Below are positions 26,633 to 36,116 of a stretch of DNA of 64,000 bases, piece after piece. The stretch covers positions 372,001 through 436,000 of the forward strand of contig JACYUQ010000004.1 in the NCBI GenBank assembly GCA_014841835.1. Direction: 5' to 3'. The position numbers and the translations under genes are program-made. The stretch is from Oxalobacteraceae sp. CFBP 13730. GTDB lineage: Bacteria > Pseudomonadota > Gammaproteobacteria > Burkholderiales > Burkholderiaceae_D. The notes beneath the pieces were generated by a model. It had not been told where the DNA came from. It saw nothing but the letters and a program-made list of their open reading frames with translations, and did not search any database. Position 1 is the first letter of the stretch. Each line of letters begins with the position of its first letter.

Positions 26633-27679
26633 TTGTCATCCCGCGCTACCGACCGTCCCACTGAAAGCAGCCTTCTGGCACGCCGTGATCCACTTCCCGG
26701 ATGCCGTGTTTCGGTCATTGTCCCGACGCGCAACCGGCACGCCCTGCTCGAACGGATGCTCATGCGCATGCGCAGCCAGACGTTCGATGCGTTCGAAGTG
26801 ATCGTGGTCGACGATGGTTCCGACGCGGCAAGCCGTCAGGCATGTGCCGCCATGCTCGACCGCCTGGACGGGCGTTTCCGTGTCATCGAACTGGGTACCG
26901 CAGGCGGGCCGGGTTACGGCCCATCGATTGCACGCAACACCGGCATCGACGCAGCAACGGGCGACCTCATCACCTTCTGCGATGACGACGATTTCTGGAC
27001 GGGCGACACTCACCTGGCCGCAATGGTCGACGTGTTCGACAGCCAGCCAGACGTCGACCTCTACATCGGCAACCAGATCGCCGTCTCGCACCTGGGAGCC
27101 ACCGAGCGCGCCGATTGGTTGCCGGCCCTGGTCGGGATGGTTGCCGGCCGCCCGCGCACCCATGCGCGCGGCTACCGGATTCCACTGGCTGAACTGGTGC
27201 GTGCCGGCGGCTTTGCCCAACTGAATATCCTGGCCCTGCGCCGTGCGACCGCGCAGGCGATCGGCGGCTTCTGGACCCGCACGTCATATGAAGAAGACCG
27301 CGATTTCTTCTGGCGCGCAGCCGATGCGGCGCGCGCCGTGTTCTTCAATCCCGACGTCGTCGCCCAGCACAACGTGCCCGACCCGTCGCGCCAGAACAAT
27401 CTCTCGCGCCGCTTTTCGCAAGCCGAACGCTGGCTGCTGTCGGCGCTCGTCTCGCAGCACATCGCGATGAAGGTCGACAGCACGGCAATCCGCGCGCTGT
27501 GCCTGTCGTACGAAGGCGATATCCTGCGCCGTCTGTCGCGCTACTGGTCAAGCGAAGGCAAGCACGCGCTGGGCTGGCAGTACGCACGCCGTGCGCTGGC
27601 CGCGCGCGTGTCCCTCAAATGGGCGTTGTATACGGCAGCGCTTGGCTGTCGTCAGTTGTTGCGCAAGGGCCAGGCATGA
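26633..27679 (+). CDS. family 2 glycosyltransferase
   Basis: This is a 348-residue inverting GT-A glycosyltransferase. VSVIVPTRNR (about 26-35) opens the nucleotide-binding fold, VVDDGSD follows, then DDDDFWTGD as the metal-binding acidic motif, and YEEDRDFFWR as the acceptor/catalytic segment. The start is TTG 26633 with GAAGG about 7 bp upstream, since the next ATG is inside the fold. It would add a sugar to the lipid-linked oligosaccharide on the cytoplasmic side. It overlaps the next gene by 4 bp (ATGA), so the two are translationally coupled. Confidence 0.88.
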   Translation: MSSRATDRPTESSLLARRDPLPGCRVSVIVPTRNRHALLERMLMRMRSQTFDAFEVIVVDDGSDAASRQACAAMLDRLDGRFRVIELGTAGGPGYGPSIARNTGIDAATGDLITFCDDDDFWTGDTHLAAMVDVFDSQPDVDLYIGNQIAVSHLGATERADWLPALVGMVAGRPRTHARGYRIPLAELVRAGGFAQLNILALRRATAQAIGGFWTRTSYEEDRDFFWRAADAARAVFFNPDVVAQHNVPDPSRQNNLSRRFSQAERWLLSALVSQHIAMKVDSTAIRALCLSYEGDILRRLSRYWSSEGKHALGWQYARRALAARVSLKWALYTAALGCRQLLRKGQA

Positions 27680-29412
27680 GCACTCCGAACAAGGTCCTCG
27701 TCATCGGCGACGACACGCGCAGTTTCCTGTCGACCGTGCGTTCGCTCGGGCGCCAGGGGCTTGAAGTGCACGTGGCGCCGTTCGATTTCCGCGCGCCGGC
27801 GCTGGCGTCACGCTATATCCACGCCACGCATTTCCTGCCGTACTACCTCGACGGCGGCCAGGCCTGGCTGGATGCCGTGCTGGCGCTGCTGCGCGAGCAT
27901 GACTTTTCACTGGTCGTGCCGTGCGACGAGCGTGGGCTGTTGCCGCTGTGCCTGCACCGTGACGCGCTGGGGGCCTTCTGCCCACTGGCGATTCCATCGG
28001 CCGAGGCACTCGACATCTACTTCGACAAGGTGCGCACGCGTGACCTGGCCCAGTCGGTCGACGTGCCGGTCGCGCCGGGCCGCCTGCTGGCCGCCAGCGA
28101 CACGGCCGACGGCATCGCGGCCGAATTCGGCTTGCCGGTCGTGATCAAGGAACCGATGTCGTACGCGATGCCGGAACTGTACGTGCGCACCAGCACCCGC
28201 ATCATCGGTGAGCGCGCCGAACTGGCCGCCTGGCTGGCGCGCCACGACCATGGCGCCGGGCCGATCCTGCTGGAACAGATGTTCCCCGGCTTCGGCCTGG
28301 GCGTGTCGGTGCTGTGCCACGACGGCGCCGTGCTGCAGGCGTTCGAGCACCACCGGGCGCATGAGATGAACGGCAGCAGTTATTACCGCAAGAGCGCGCC
28401 GCTCGACCCGCAACGTCTGGCTGCGGTCGAACGCATGGTGCGCGCCAGCCGCTACACGGGCCTGGCGATGTTCGAATTCAAGGTCGATCCCGCTACGGAT
28501 GGCTGGATCCTGATCGAGGTCAATGCGCGCCCGTGGGGCTCGCTGCCGCTGCCGGTGTCGATCGGCGTCGATTTCCCGTACCGCCTGTATCGTCTGCTGG
28601 CGCTGGGCGAGCCAACCGCGTCGGTGGACTATCCGGCGGGGCGCTATTGCCGCAACCTGATCCTCGACATGTGGCAAGCCAGGGCGGGCGCCGCCCGCCT
28701 GGCACGTCGTCCGGTCCGCCTGGCGCTGCATTGCCTGGCCTGGGGCTGGAGTTTCCATCGCGTGCTGATCGGCAGGGAACACCAGGACACCCTGGTGCTC
28801 GACGATGCGGGTCCGGGCTGGCAAGAGCTGCGCGAACTCGTCGGCGGCCGCTTCAAGCGGCGCGCCACGGCGCAGCCGGGCCAATCCCTGTCGGCGCGCA
28901 TGGCCAGCCTGTTTGCCGCCAACCCGAACCGGCCGCTGAACGTGCTGTATGTCTGCCAGGGCAATATCAATCGCAGCAGCTATGCGCACCTCAAGTCAGG
29001 CCAGCTGTTTGGCACCAGCGCGCAGTTCGATTCGGCAGGCATGCTGCCCCGTAACCGGCGTGGCTCGCCCGCCGTGGCCATCGCGGCAGCGGCGCAGCGC
29101 GGTGTGGACATGTCGACACACCGTTCGCGCCACGCCAGTCGTGCTATGCTCGAAGAGGCCGATCTCGTGATCGTCTTCGACCAGATCAATCTCGAGAGCA
29201 TCGCGGCACGTTATCCCGACCTCAGGGACCGCGTCTTTCTGCTTGGTCAAGCCTGTACCGCGGCTGGCAGCGACTGCCAGATCCTCGACCCCGAAGGCAA
29301 GGACGCCAGCACGTTCAATGCGACCTATGGCCGCATCGACGAGTGCCTCACGGCGCTCGCGCAGGCAGCGCCGGCATCGGCCAACCCAGTACGAGACTCC
29401 CGTCCATGCTAA
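27676..29412 (+). CDS. ATP-grasp ligase fused to low-molecular-weight protein tyrosine phosphatase
   Basis: This 578-residue two-domain protein joins an ATP-grasp enzyme (about 1-330: VLVIGDD, VVPCDERG, PVVIKEP, LLEQMFPG, and the metal-binding EVNARPWG) to a C-terminal LMW phosphatase (about 418-570). The phosphatase has the full signature C-Q-G-N-I-N-R-S (Cys427, Arg433) and the general-acid Asp538 in LDPEGKD, so it looks active. ATP-grasp enzymes make amide or ester bonds with a carboxylate. LMW phosphatases normally oppose BY-kinases such as the autokinase at 57565. ATG 27676 overlaps the upstream stop. The next gene starts 7 bp before its end. The substrate is unknown. Confidence 0.87.
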   Translation: MSTPNKVLVIGDDTRSFLSTVRSLGRQGLEVHVAPFDFRAPALASRYIHATHFLPYYLDGGQAWLDAVLALLREHDFSLVVPCDERGLLPLCLHRDALGAFCPLAIPSAEALDIYFDKVRTRDLAQSVDVPVAPGRLLAASDTADGIAAEFGLPVVIKEPMSYAMPELYVRTSTRIIGERAELAAWLARHDHGAGPILLEQMFPGFGLGVSVLCHDGAVLQAFEHHRAHEMNGSSYYRKSAPLDPQRLAAVERMVRASRYTGLAMFEFKVDPATDGWILIEVNARPWGSLPLPVSIGVDFPYRLYRLLALGEPTASVDYPAGRYCRNLILDMWQARAGAARLARRPVRLALHCLAWGWSFHRVLIGREHQDTLVLDDAGPGWQELRELVGGRFKRRATAQPGQSLSARMASLFAANPNRPLNVLYVCQGNINRSSYAHLKSGQLFGTSAQFDSAGMLPRNRRGSPAVAIAAAAQRGVDMSTHRSRHASRAMLEEADLVIVFDQINLESIAARYPDLRDRVFLLGQACTAAGSDCQILDPEGKDASTFNATYGRIDECLTALAQAAPASANPVRDSRPC

Positions 29413-30410
29413 GAAAAACCAGCCATCTGCCGGCGCGCCTGGGCGCTGGCGCCCGTCCTGTCCTGGTCGTCGTGATCGACACCGAGGAAGAATTCGACTG
29501 GACCAAACCGTTCGACCGCGCCAGCGTCGGCACGAGTTCGATCGCGGGCCAGCCCTTGATGCACGAGCGGGTCTATGACCGCCTCGGCATCGTGCCGACC
29601 TACGTGATCGACTGGCCGGTGGCGACCACACCGGCCTCGGTGGCCGTGCTGCGCGGCCTGATGGAAGCGGGGCGCTGCGAAATCGGCACCCACCTGCATC
29701 CGTGGGTGTCGCCACCGCACGACGAAGAAGTCTCGACCTTCCATTCGTATGCCGGCAATCTGCCGCGTCAGCTCGAGTACGACAAGCTGCGCCAGCTGAC
29801 CGACGCGATCACACGCTCGTTCGGCCGCGCACCGACGACGTTCAAGGCCGGGCGCTACGGCCTGGGCGCGCATACGGCCGAATCGATTGCCGACCTGGGC
29901 TACCAGATCGATGCCAGCGTGGTGCCTTACACGGCCTTTACCGACGATGGCGGTCCGGATTTCCGTGCCTACGACGAACACCCGTACACGTTCGAAGCGG
30001 GCGGGCGCAGACTGCTCGAACTGCCCAACACGGCCGGTTATACGGGCTGGTTGCGCGCCCAGGGCCCGGCGCTCTACGAGCTGGCGCAGCAGGGCTGGGC
30101 GCGCAAGCTGCGCATGGGCGGCATCCTGTCGCGCAGCGGCGCCCTCGAGCGCATCCGCCTGAGCCCGGAAGCCGCCAATGGCGCCGAACTGCGGCGCCTG
30201 AGCAGCGCGCTGCACGGCGCTGGCTGCGAAGTGTTTTCGCTGACTTATCACAGCCCGTCGATGGTGCCCGGCCATACCCCGTATGTGCGCACCGATGCCG
30301 ACCTGCAGCGCTTCATCGCGACCGTGCACGATTACTGCACCTGGTTCCGCGACGAGCTGGGCGGCGAGTTCATGAGCGTTACAGGGCTGGCGGCGCGCCT
30401 GCAGTCCTGA
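29406..30410 (+). CDS. polysaccharide deacetylase (NodB-like) family protein
   Basis: This 334-residue protein has NodB-homology marks: an early acidic motif DTEEEFDW (25-32), the metal-binding pair GTHLHPW, FKAGRYG, and a late LTYHSPS segment. It could remove N- or O-acetyl groups from the polysaccharide or a precursor, probably in the cytoplasm because no signal peptide is visible. ATG 29406 overlaps the upstream fusion gene by 7 bp, so it belongs to the same operon. A hairpin without a clear T tract follows its stop. Confidence 0.82.
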   Translation: MLRKTSHLPARLGAGARPVLVVVIDTEEEFDWTKPFDRASVGTSSIAGQPLMHERVYDRLGIVPTYVIDWPVATTPASVAVLRGLMEAGRCEIGTHLHPWVSPPHDEEVSTFHSYAGNLPRQLEYDKLRQLTDAITRSFGRAPTTFKAGRYGLGAHTAESIADLGYQIDASVVPYTAFTDDGGPDFRAYDEHPYTFEAGGRRLLELPNTAGYTGWLRAQGPALYELAQQGWARKLRMGGILSRSGALERIRLSPEAANGAELRRLSSALHGAGCEVFSLTYHSPSMVPGHTPYVRTDADLQRFIATVHDYCTWFRDELGGEFMSVTGLAARLQS

Positions 30411-30980
30411 CCGGTTTCTACTGCCTTGCACCCGCAGCCACGCGCTGCGGGTGCAGCATTTACACCACACTTTCATCTTGTCACGACCGTGACGCCAATG
30501 GCGGCAATCCGATTCCGCATCGTGTTTCTGCAATGGTTTGGCAGCATGAACAAGCACTGCCAATTTCACATTTGCATTTGTTGGCGACCGATTTTCATCG
30601 GATTGTTCCGCCATTTTCCTCTATCACCAGAGCGACGGGTTTCCTTTTATCGAAGAAGGAAGATTGTATCTTTTCGCCCGGCTATTTTATCGGCTGACCC
30701 GGCGTCGTCATTTTCCAGCAGACGCAAAGCTTGGTGATAAAGGCGCCAATATGCGCAGTGAATTAAGTGGCACATTTTTATTAAAAAAGCAACCCACAAT
30801 GATTATTGCCAATATTATTTTATTGCCAATATAATTACCACTTGGTTTCTCACAGTTTTTTTCTGATTGTCACTTGCGTCGTTTTAAGGCTGGCCGATTC
30901 GGTATGTGGCCGGCGGTGGTCGTTGCAGATCGGGTTCATGCGCTGGCTGTCAGGGCCCTTCACATTCTCCTTGCGGAACA
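30411..30980. other. 570-bp AT-rich intergenic region with terminator-like hairpin
   Basis: A stem-loop (about 30426-30455, TGCACCCGCAGC with its complement) closes the upstream operon. The remaining 500 bp are AT-rich, unlike the flanking coding DNA, and I find no supported gene. It should hold the promoter of the acyltransferase gene. Confidence 0.45.
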
Positions 30981-32084
30981 ATGAAAAACACTCATCGTCT
31001 TCCCTATATCGATGCATGGCGATTCTTTGCAATTTTTCTCGTCATTCTTTCTCACATCATCGAATATAGTCACCCGATGTATCACAAGGTGCTGCCAGGG
31101 CTGATCTGGCGTATTCATCCGATGGGCACGCTGGGTGTGCAGATCTTCTTTTGCATCAGCGGCTATGTCATCTGCCGGGGCATGGTGAAAGAAGTCAGCG
31201 TTCACGGCGCGGTCAGCATGCGCCATTTTTATCTGCGCCGCGTGCTGCGTATCGTCCCGCCACTCATGCTGTATCTGCTGTTTCTCGCTGTGCTGGTCCA
31301 GACCGGCAGCATCGAGATGAGCGCGCCCCAATTCGCCCAATCCGCGGCATTTCTCTGCAATATCAATTTGCTGGGAAATTGTGGCTGGTATGCAGGCCAC
31401 ACGTGGAGCCTGGCTTTTGAAGAACAGTTTTATCTGGTATTCCCGATGCTGTTCGTCGGTTTGGGAATGGCCCGGAAGCGACGCACGATTTTGCCTGTCA
31501 TCGGTGCGCTGCTTGCCATCGTTTTATCCGCGCAAGTGGCAGCGCAACCCGAGCTGGCATTATATGTATCGATTTTTTCTTTCATGCTATGGGGCTGCGT
31601 GTATGCGTTGTATGAAAACGTCCTGGGCCCGCTGCTCAAGAAATTACCTGTTGCATTCTGGTGCGCCGGTATCGCGCTGCTGATCGGCGTACACCTTGTT
31701 GCGCTGCCGGCATGGCTGATGAATATCGTTTATCCGCTCATTGCGCCGTTGATTATTTGCGCAGTCGTGTTTGGCACGCCGCTGGCACGGCCAGCCATTC
31801 GCGCGCTGTTCGGTAATGCGCTGCTCGCTTATCTGGGACAGATTTCGTACACCATCTATCTGTGGCAACAAGTGGCGACTGCGAACCACGGCTTCGCGTC
31901 GCCGCTGGTGGTGTTCGGTTTGCTTGGAATGGTCATTCTGCTGGCGCATTTCTCTTACCAGTACCTTGAACTGCCGTTGATCCGGATGGGCCGGCGTCAG
32001 CCAGTCGAGCAGGACCTGGCCAACCCGGCCACGGTAGCCATCGGGCCGGTCGTTGTCCCGGTAGTGCCCGTCAGCCCCGACTGA
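30981..32084 (+). CDS. acyltransferase 3 family (OafA/OatA-like) membrane protein
   Basis: This 367-residue protein has about ten membrane segments. The N-terminus LPYIDAWRFFAIFLVILSH, with His in the first segment, is the acyltransferase 3 signature, followed by a Phe-rich FFCISGYVI and RRVLRIVPP. It would O-acylate (usually O-acetylate) a sugar of the polysaccharide at the inner membrane. ATG 30981 is preceded by TGCGGA. The gene stands alone after an AT-rich region and is convergent with the GNAT/FemAB-like gene. Acyl donor and acceptor are unknown. Confidence 0.9.
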   Translation: MKNTHRLPYIDAWRFFAIFLVILSHIIEYSHPMYHKVLPGLIWRIHPMGTLGVQIFFCISGYVICRGMVKEVSVHGAVSMRHFYLRRVLRIVPPLMLYLLFLAVLVQTGSIEMSAPQFAQSAAFLCNINLLGNCGWYAGHTWSLAFEEQFYLVFPMLFVGLGMARKRRTILPVIGALLAIVLSAQVAAQPELALYVSIFSFMLWGCVYALYENVLGPLLKKLPVAFWCAGIALLIGVHLVALPAWLMNIVYPLIAPLIICAVVFGTPLARPAIRALFGNALLAYLGQISYTIYLWQQVATANHGFASPLVVFGLLGMVILLAHFSYQYLELPLIRMGRRQPVEQDLANPATVAIGPVVVPVVPVSPD

Positions 32085-32099
32085 GCCGGCGGCAAGCCG

Positions 32100-33134
32100 T
32101 CAGGCGGCGCCGTGCGGCGCCGGCTTGCGCATGGCATGCAGCCGCGCCAGACCGGGCCACCGGTAGCCGTTCAGGTGGTACATCGTGCGCACCTCGTCGG
32201 TCCAGCGCAGATGCCATTCCATGACACGGCCATAGAATTCGATCCGCCCGAAGCGGTTCTCGTCGAACAGCTGGCGGCATGCTTCTTCGCGCATCAACAG
32301 GGCCGGGGACAACTGGCCCGCCAGCTGCTCGTCGTAGGCGGTCTTGAGCACCACGATGCAGTCGCCGCCTTCCACGCACAAGTCCATGGCCGCCAGCTGG
32401 TCGCCCAGCCAGTAACGGTAGACGCTGGCGGCGCCGCGCGCAGCAAACGCTTCCAGCATGGCGCGGTAAAACTGGCCCTGCGCGTTGGTGGCGTCGACGG
32501 CGGTGCCGCCAACCGCTTTCCAGCCGCTGCCCTCGAGCCGCCCGTAGTCGGCCACGGCCTGCGCCATCTGTTCGGGCGCGCGGCATAGTTCCAGGCGCGG
32601 CGTGACGCCGTCCTGGCGCAACCGGTTGCGCTGCTTTTTGAGATTGCTGCGCAGGTTCTTGCCGCGCGCCTCCCAGAACGCGTCGAAGCCGCCGGCGCCG
32701 CGCAGCGTGATGCGGGCGGTGCGGATATAGTCCGCCGTGCGCACGCATGCGGCATCCGCCGGGCGTGCCATGAGCGCCGGATCGCACTGGGTCAGGCCGA
32801 CGAGCAGCGCCGGTCCGGGCAGGCGGGCCAGCAATGACCGCAGCAGCGCACCAGGTGCCCCGTCATCGCGCTGCAGCCACAGGCCCACCGGCGCCTGGGA
32901 GGGCTGGAAGGTGTGCCAGACGCCGAAGCCGCCTGGGCTCAGGATCGTCATCGCGTCCGTGACGCCGTTTGTATCGTGCCATGCCAGCAGTTCGCGGCCG
33001 TCGGCGAAGCTGGCCAGCAGTGCGGCGACAAAGTCGGTGGCCAGCAGCGGCGAGGCCGCGCCGGCCGCGTGCAGCGCGCCCCAACGCGCCATCTGCGCGC
33101 CGAACTGGCTGGCCGGCACCACGGTCCAGCTCAT
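32100..33134 (-). CDS. GNAT/FemAB-like acyltransferase
   Basis: This 344-residue protein has the acetyltransferase-6/FemAB-like fold marks: the basic segment GKNLRSNLKKQRNRLR (about 165-180), then FYRAMLEAFAARG, YRYWLGDQLAAMDL and the late IEFYGRVMEWH. It probably N-acylates an amino-sugar or adds an aminoacyl group. The adjacent aminotransferase gene, which overlaps its start by 4 bp (ATGA at 33131-33134), could supply the amino group. It differs from the second FemAB-type gene at 52914. The exact reaction is not readable from sequence. Confidence 0.8.
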   Translation of the reverse strand: MSWTVVPASQFGAQMARWGALHAAGAASPLLATDFVAALLASFADGRELLAWHDTNGVTDAMTILSPGGFGVWHTFQPSQAPVGLWLQRDDGAPGALLRSLLARLPGPALLVGLTQCDPALMARPADAACVRTADYIRTARITLRGAGGFDAFWEARGKNLRSNLKKQRNRLRQDGVTPRLELCRAPEQMAQAVADYGRLEGSGWKAVGGTAVDATNAQGQFYRAMLEAFAARGAASVYRYWLGDQLAAMDLCVEGGDCIVVLKTAYDEQLAGQLSPALLMREEACRQLFDENRFGRIEFYGRVMEWHLRWTDEVRTMYHLNGYRWPGLARLHAMRKPAPHGAA

Positions 33135-34384
33135 GCCGCGACCTTCGCGCTCGCCTGCAGCGCCGCGCGCACGGTGGCGATCAGCCAGGCCAGTTCGGTG
33201 CTGCGCAAGGCCTGGTGGCAGGGCAGGGCGATCATCCGCTGTCCGAGCTCGACGCTGGTGGCGCACACGCTCGCATCCACGCCCGGCCACAGGGTGGCGC
33301 CAAAGCGCACCATTGGCACGCCGGCCTGCGCCAGCCGTTCGGCCACCGCATCGGCCTTGTCGACCAGCAGCGGAAACACCCACGGACAGGCGCCGTCCGG
33401 CAAGGCGGCAAACAGCGGCCGGCAGCCTGGCGCATCCTGCAGCGCCTCGTGCAACGCCAGATAGTGGCGGCGGCGGCGCGCCACGATGCGTGCATGCGAC
33501 ACCAGCCGCAATGTCAGCCGCGAAAACCACGACGAGCGTTTGTCAACCCAGTGCGGATCGAAGCTGAAACTGCTGTCCGACGACGAGGGCGCCAGGCTGG
33601 ACGTGGTAGCTGCGCCAGTTGCGCCAGTCGCGCCGGCCGGTGCACGCGCGGCCTTCATGGCGTTCCAGAGCAGCGTTCTGGCGCGCAGCGGCAGGGCCAG
33701 GAGCATGCGCAGGGCGGGCAGGCGGCCGTAAGAAAAGCTGGTTTCCAGGGCGGTCAGCGCAGCCTTGGCCTCGAAGCCGAGACCGGCCGACTGCAGGTGC
33801 GTGTCCAGCGCGTGCCGCCGCGATACCAGGCAACCGCCTTCGTGGATCGGAAAGAACTTCATGCTGCTGCCGATGGCGTAGTCGCCGCTGCTGCCGACCG
33901 CCACACCGTCACGCTCGCCGAAAAAGCAATGGGCGCAGTCTTCGAGCAGGCCGATGCCGCGCGCGTCGCACAGCGCGCGTAGCGGCGCCAGATCCTGCGG
34001 GATGCCGAAAAAATGCGTGACCATGATCGCCTTGATGCCCGGGTATTCGGCCAGCCTGGCCTGGATGTCGGCCAGATCGGCGCAGGTGTCGGGCAGTACC
34101 CGGTAGAACACGACGTCGGCGCCGCACCAGTGCACCGGCGGAATCATCGACGGGCTGTGATAGGCCGGCACCAGCACCAGGTCACCGGCGCCCACGCCCA
34201 GCGCGCGCAGCGCCAGGCCGATGGCGATGCGCCCGCTGGTGACGAGCCGCGTCTGCGCATTGTCGAGCAGCGACGGCAGCGCGCGGCCGGCATGCGGCCC
34301 GGCGCGAAAGGCAGCGAGCGACAGCACGGGAACGGACGGGATCAGGCGACGAACGGGAACGCTGGGTTGTATACTCGGCATCAT
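33131..34384 (-). CDS. DegT/DnrJ/EryC1/StrS family PLP-dependent aminotransferase
   Basis: This 417-residue fold-type I aminotransferase is of the sugar-aminotransferase family. Marks are TSGRIAIGLAL at the PLP phosphate site, PAYHSPSM, DCAHCFFGE, and the PLP-lysine segment SSMKFFPIHEGG. It would convert a keto-sugar nucleotide to an amino sugar. An Ala/Thr/Ser-rich insert (ATGATGAATTSS) is unusual for the family. ATG 34384 (MMPSI) is chosen, and the frame runs on to 34492 without support. It is divergent from the acyl-CoA ligase gene and coupled to the GNAT/FemAB-like gene. Confidence 0.85.
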   Translation of the reverse strand: MMPSIQPSVPVRRLIPSVPVLSLAAFRAGPHAGRALPSLLDNAQTRLVTSGRIAIGLALRALGVGAGDLVLVPAYHSPSMIPPVHWCGADVVFYRVLPDTCADLADIQARLAEYPGIKAIMVTHFFGIPQDLAPLRALCDARGIGLLEDCAHCFFGERDGVAVGSSGDYAIGSSMKFFPIHEGGCLVSRRHALDTHLQSAGLGFEAKAALTALETSFSYGRLPALRMLLALPLRARTLLWNAMKAARAPAGATGATGAATTSSLAPSSSDSSFSFDPHWVDKRSSWFSRLTLRLVSHARIVARRRRHYLALHEALQDAPGCRPLFAALPDGACPWVFPLLVDKADAVAERLAQAGVPMVRFGATLWPGVDASVCATSVELGQRMIALPCHQALRSTELAWLIATVRAALQASAKVAA

Positions 34385-34520
34385 CGAAATATACCATGGC
34401 GCCCCACACACCCAACGGGCAGTGTTTCTCCAACGCATGGGCGCGAACTGGTAAGATGACGGGTGCCGCCAGCGGCGCCATGTCTCATCCATTTCCCAGC
34501 GGGCAAGGGCCCGGAGCGCG

Positions 34521-36080
34521 ATGAATCACCTGATCCACGACAGCATCTTTGACAGCGCAGCACGCACGCCCGACGCCGAGGCCCTGGTCTACGGCGCGCT
34601 GCGCTGCACCTACCGCGAACTGGCCAGCCAGGTAACGGCCATGGCCGCGCTGGTGCTGGCGCGTGGCCTGCAGCCGGGCGAGCGCGTGGCCGTGTACATG
34701 GAAAAGCGCATCGAAAACGTGGCCGCGATGTTCGGCGCGGCCGCTGCCGGCTGCGTGTTCGTGCCCGTCAATCCGCTGCTCAAGCCCGACCAGGTGGTCT
34801 ACATCCTGGCCGATTGCAGCGTGCGCCTGCTGGTGACAACGCCCGAGCGCCTGGCGCAGCTGGCGCCCGTGCTGGCGGCATGCCCCGCCTTGCAGACGGT
34901 GCTGGTCACCGAAGGCGCTTTGACCAGCACACCGGACTTGCCGGTGCTGGATTGGGCTGCATTGCAGGCGCCGCCGGACGCGCGCGTTCCGCATCGCCGC
35001 ATCGACACCGACATGGCCGCGATCCTGTACACCTCGGGTAGCACCGGCGCGCCCAAAGGTGTGGTGCTGTCGCACCGGAACATGGTTGCCGGCGCCGCCA
35101 GCGTCGCCGACTACCTGGGCATGACGGCGTCGGACCGCCTGCTGGCGGTGCTGCCGCTCAGTTTTGACTATGGCCTGAGCCAACTCACCACCGCATTCCT
35201 GCGCGGCGCGTCGGTGGTGCTCATGAATTACCTGTTCCCCAAGGATATCGTCGCTGCCGTGCGCGAGCACCGCATCACCGGGCTGGCCGCCGTGCCGCCG
35301 CTGTGGATCGCGCTGGCGCGCCTGGCCTGGCCGGCCGATACCTCGCTGCGCTTCATCACCAATTCCGGCGGCGCGATGCCGGTCGTGACCGTCGAGGCCC
35401 TGCAGCAGGCGCTGCCGCAGACTGCCATCTTCCTGATGTATGGCCTGACCGAAGCGTTCCGCTCGACCTATCTGCCGCCCGCCGAAGTGGCCCGGCGGCC
35501 CGGCTCGATCGGGCGCGCGATCCCGAATGCCGAGGTGCTCGTGGTGCGGCCCGACGGCACGCTGTGCGACGCCGACGAACCGGGCGAGCTGGTGCACCGT
35601 GGCGCCCTGGTGGCGCTCGGTTACTGGAACGATGCGGCGCGCACGGCGCTGCGTTTTCGCCCGGCCCCCGGTCAGGACCCGGCATTGCCGCTGCCCGAAA
35701 TGGCGGTCTGGTCGGGTGACACCGTGCGCCGCGACGCCGAAGGCTTCCTGTATTTTGTGGGCCGCAGCGACGAGATGATCAAGGTCTCCGGTTACCGCAT
35801 CAGCCCGACCGAGGTCGAGAGCGTGCTGCACGCCAGTGGCCTGGTCAGTGAAGTCGCGGTGTTCGGCGTCGACGACGCCACGCTGGGGCAGGCCATTGTG
35901 GCGGTGGCCGTGGCCGATCCCGGTCTGGTCGACCGCGCCGCATTGCTGGCAGAATGCAAGCGCCGGCTGCCGGCCTACATGGTGCCGGCGCAGATTGTGC
36001 TGCGCACCGAGGCACTGCCGCGCAATCCGAACGGCAAGATCGATCGCAACCTGCTTCGCCATACCCTCCAGGCCGGCTAG
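34521..36080 (+). CDS. acyl-CoA ligase (AMP-forming), exosortase A system-associated
   Basis: This 519-residue adenylate-forming enzyme has the P-loop YTSGSTGAPKGV (about 170-181), the A5-type MYGLTEAF, and a C-terminal lid with GRSDEMIKVSGYRISPTEVE and the late catalytic Lys in NPNGKIDR. It should activate a carboxylic or amino acid as the adenylate and load it on CoA or on the acyl carrier protein encoded at 20625. It matches the XrtA-associated ligase family. ATG 34521 follows a purine-rich GGAGCG. The PLP decarboxylase gene follows 36 bp downstream. The substrate is unknown. Confidence 0.93.
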   Translation: MNHLIHDSIFDSAARTPDAEALVYGALRCTYRELASQVTAMAALVLARGLQPGERVAVYMEKRIENVAAMFGAAAAGCVFVPVNPLLKPDQVVYILADCSVRLLVTTPERLAQLAPVLAACPALQTVLVTEGALTSTPDLPVLDWAALQAPPDARVPHRRIDTDMAAILYTSGSTGAPKGVVLSHRNMVAGAASVADYLGMTASDRLLAVLPLSFDYGLSQLTTAFLRGASVVLMNYLFPKDIVAAVREHRITGLAAVPPLWIALARLAWPADTSLRFITNSGGAMPVVTVEALQQALPQTAIFLMYGLTEAFRSTYLPPAEVARRPGSIGRAIPNAEVLVVRPDGTLCDADEPGELVHRGALVALGYWNDAARTALRFRPAPGQDPALPLPEMAVWSGDTVRRDAEGFLYFVGRSDEMIKVSGYRISPTEVESVLHASGLVSEVAVFGVDDATLGQAIVAVAVADPGLVDRAALLAECKRRLPAYMVPAQIVLRTEALPRNPNGKIDRNLLRHTLQAG

Positions 36081-36116
36081 CGCCGGCGCCAATTTCTTTG
36101 TATTGACCGCAAGCCC

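Noticed and set aside
30426..30737. 103-codon frame in the AT-rich gap before the acyltransferase
   Set aside because: It has no ribosome-binding site and an odd composition, and it overlaps the terminator hairpin of the upstream operon.
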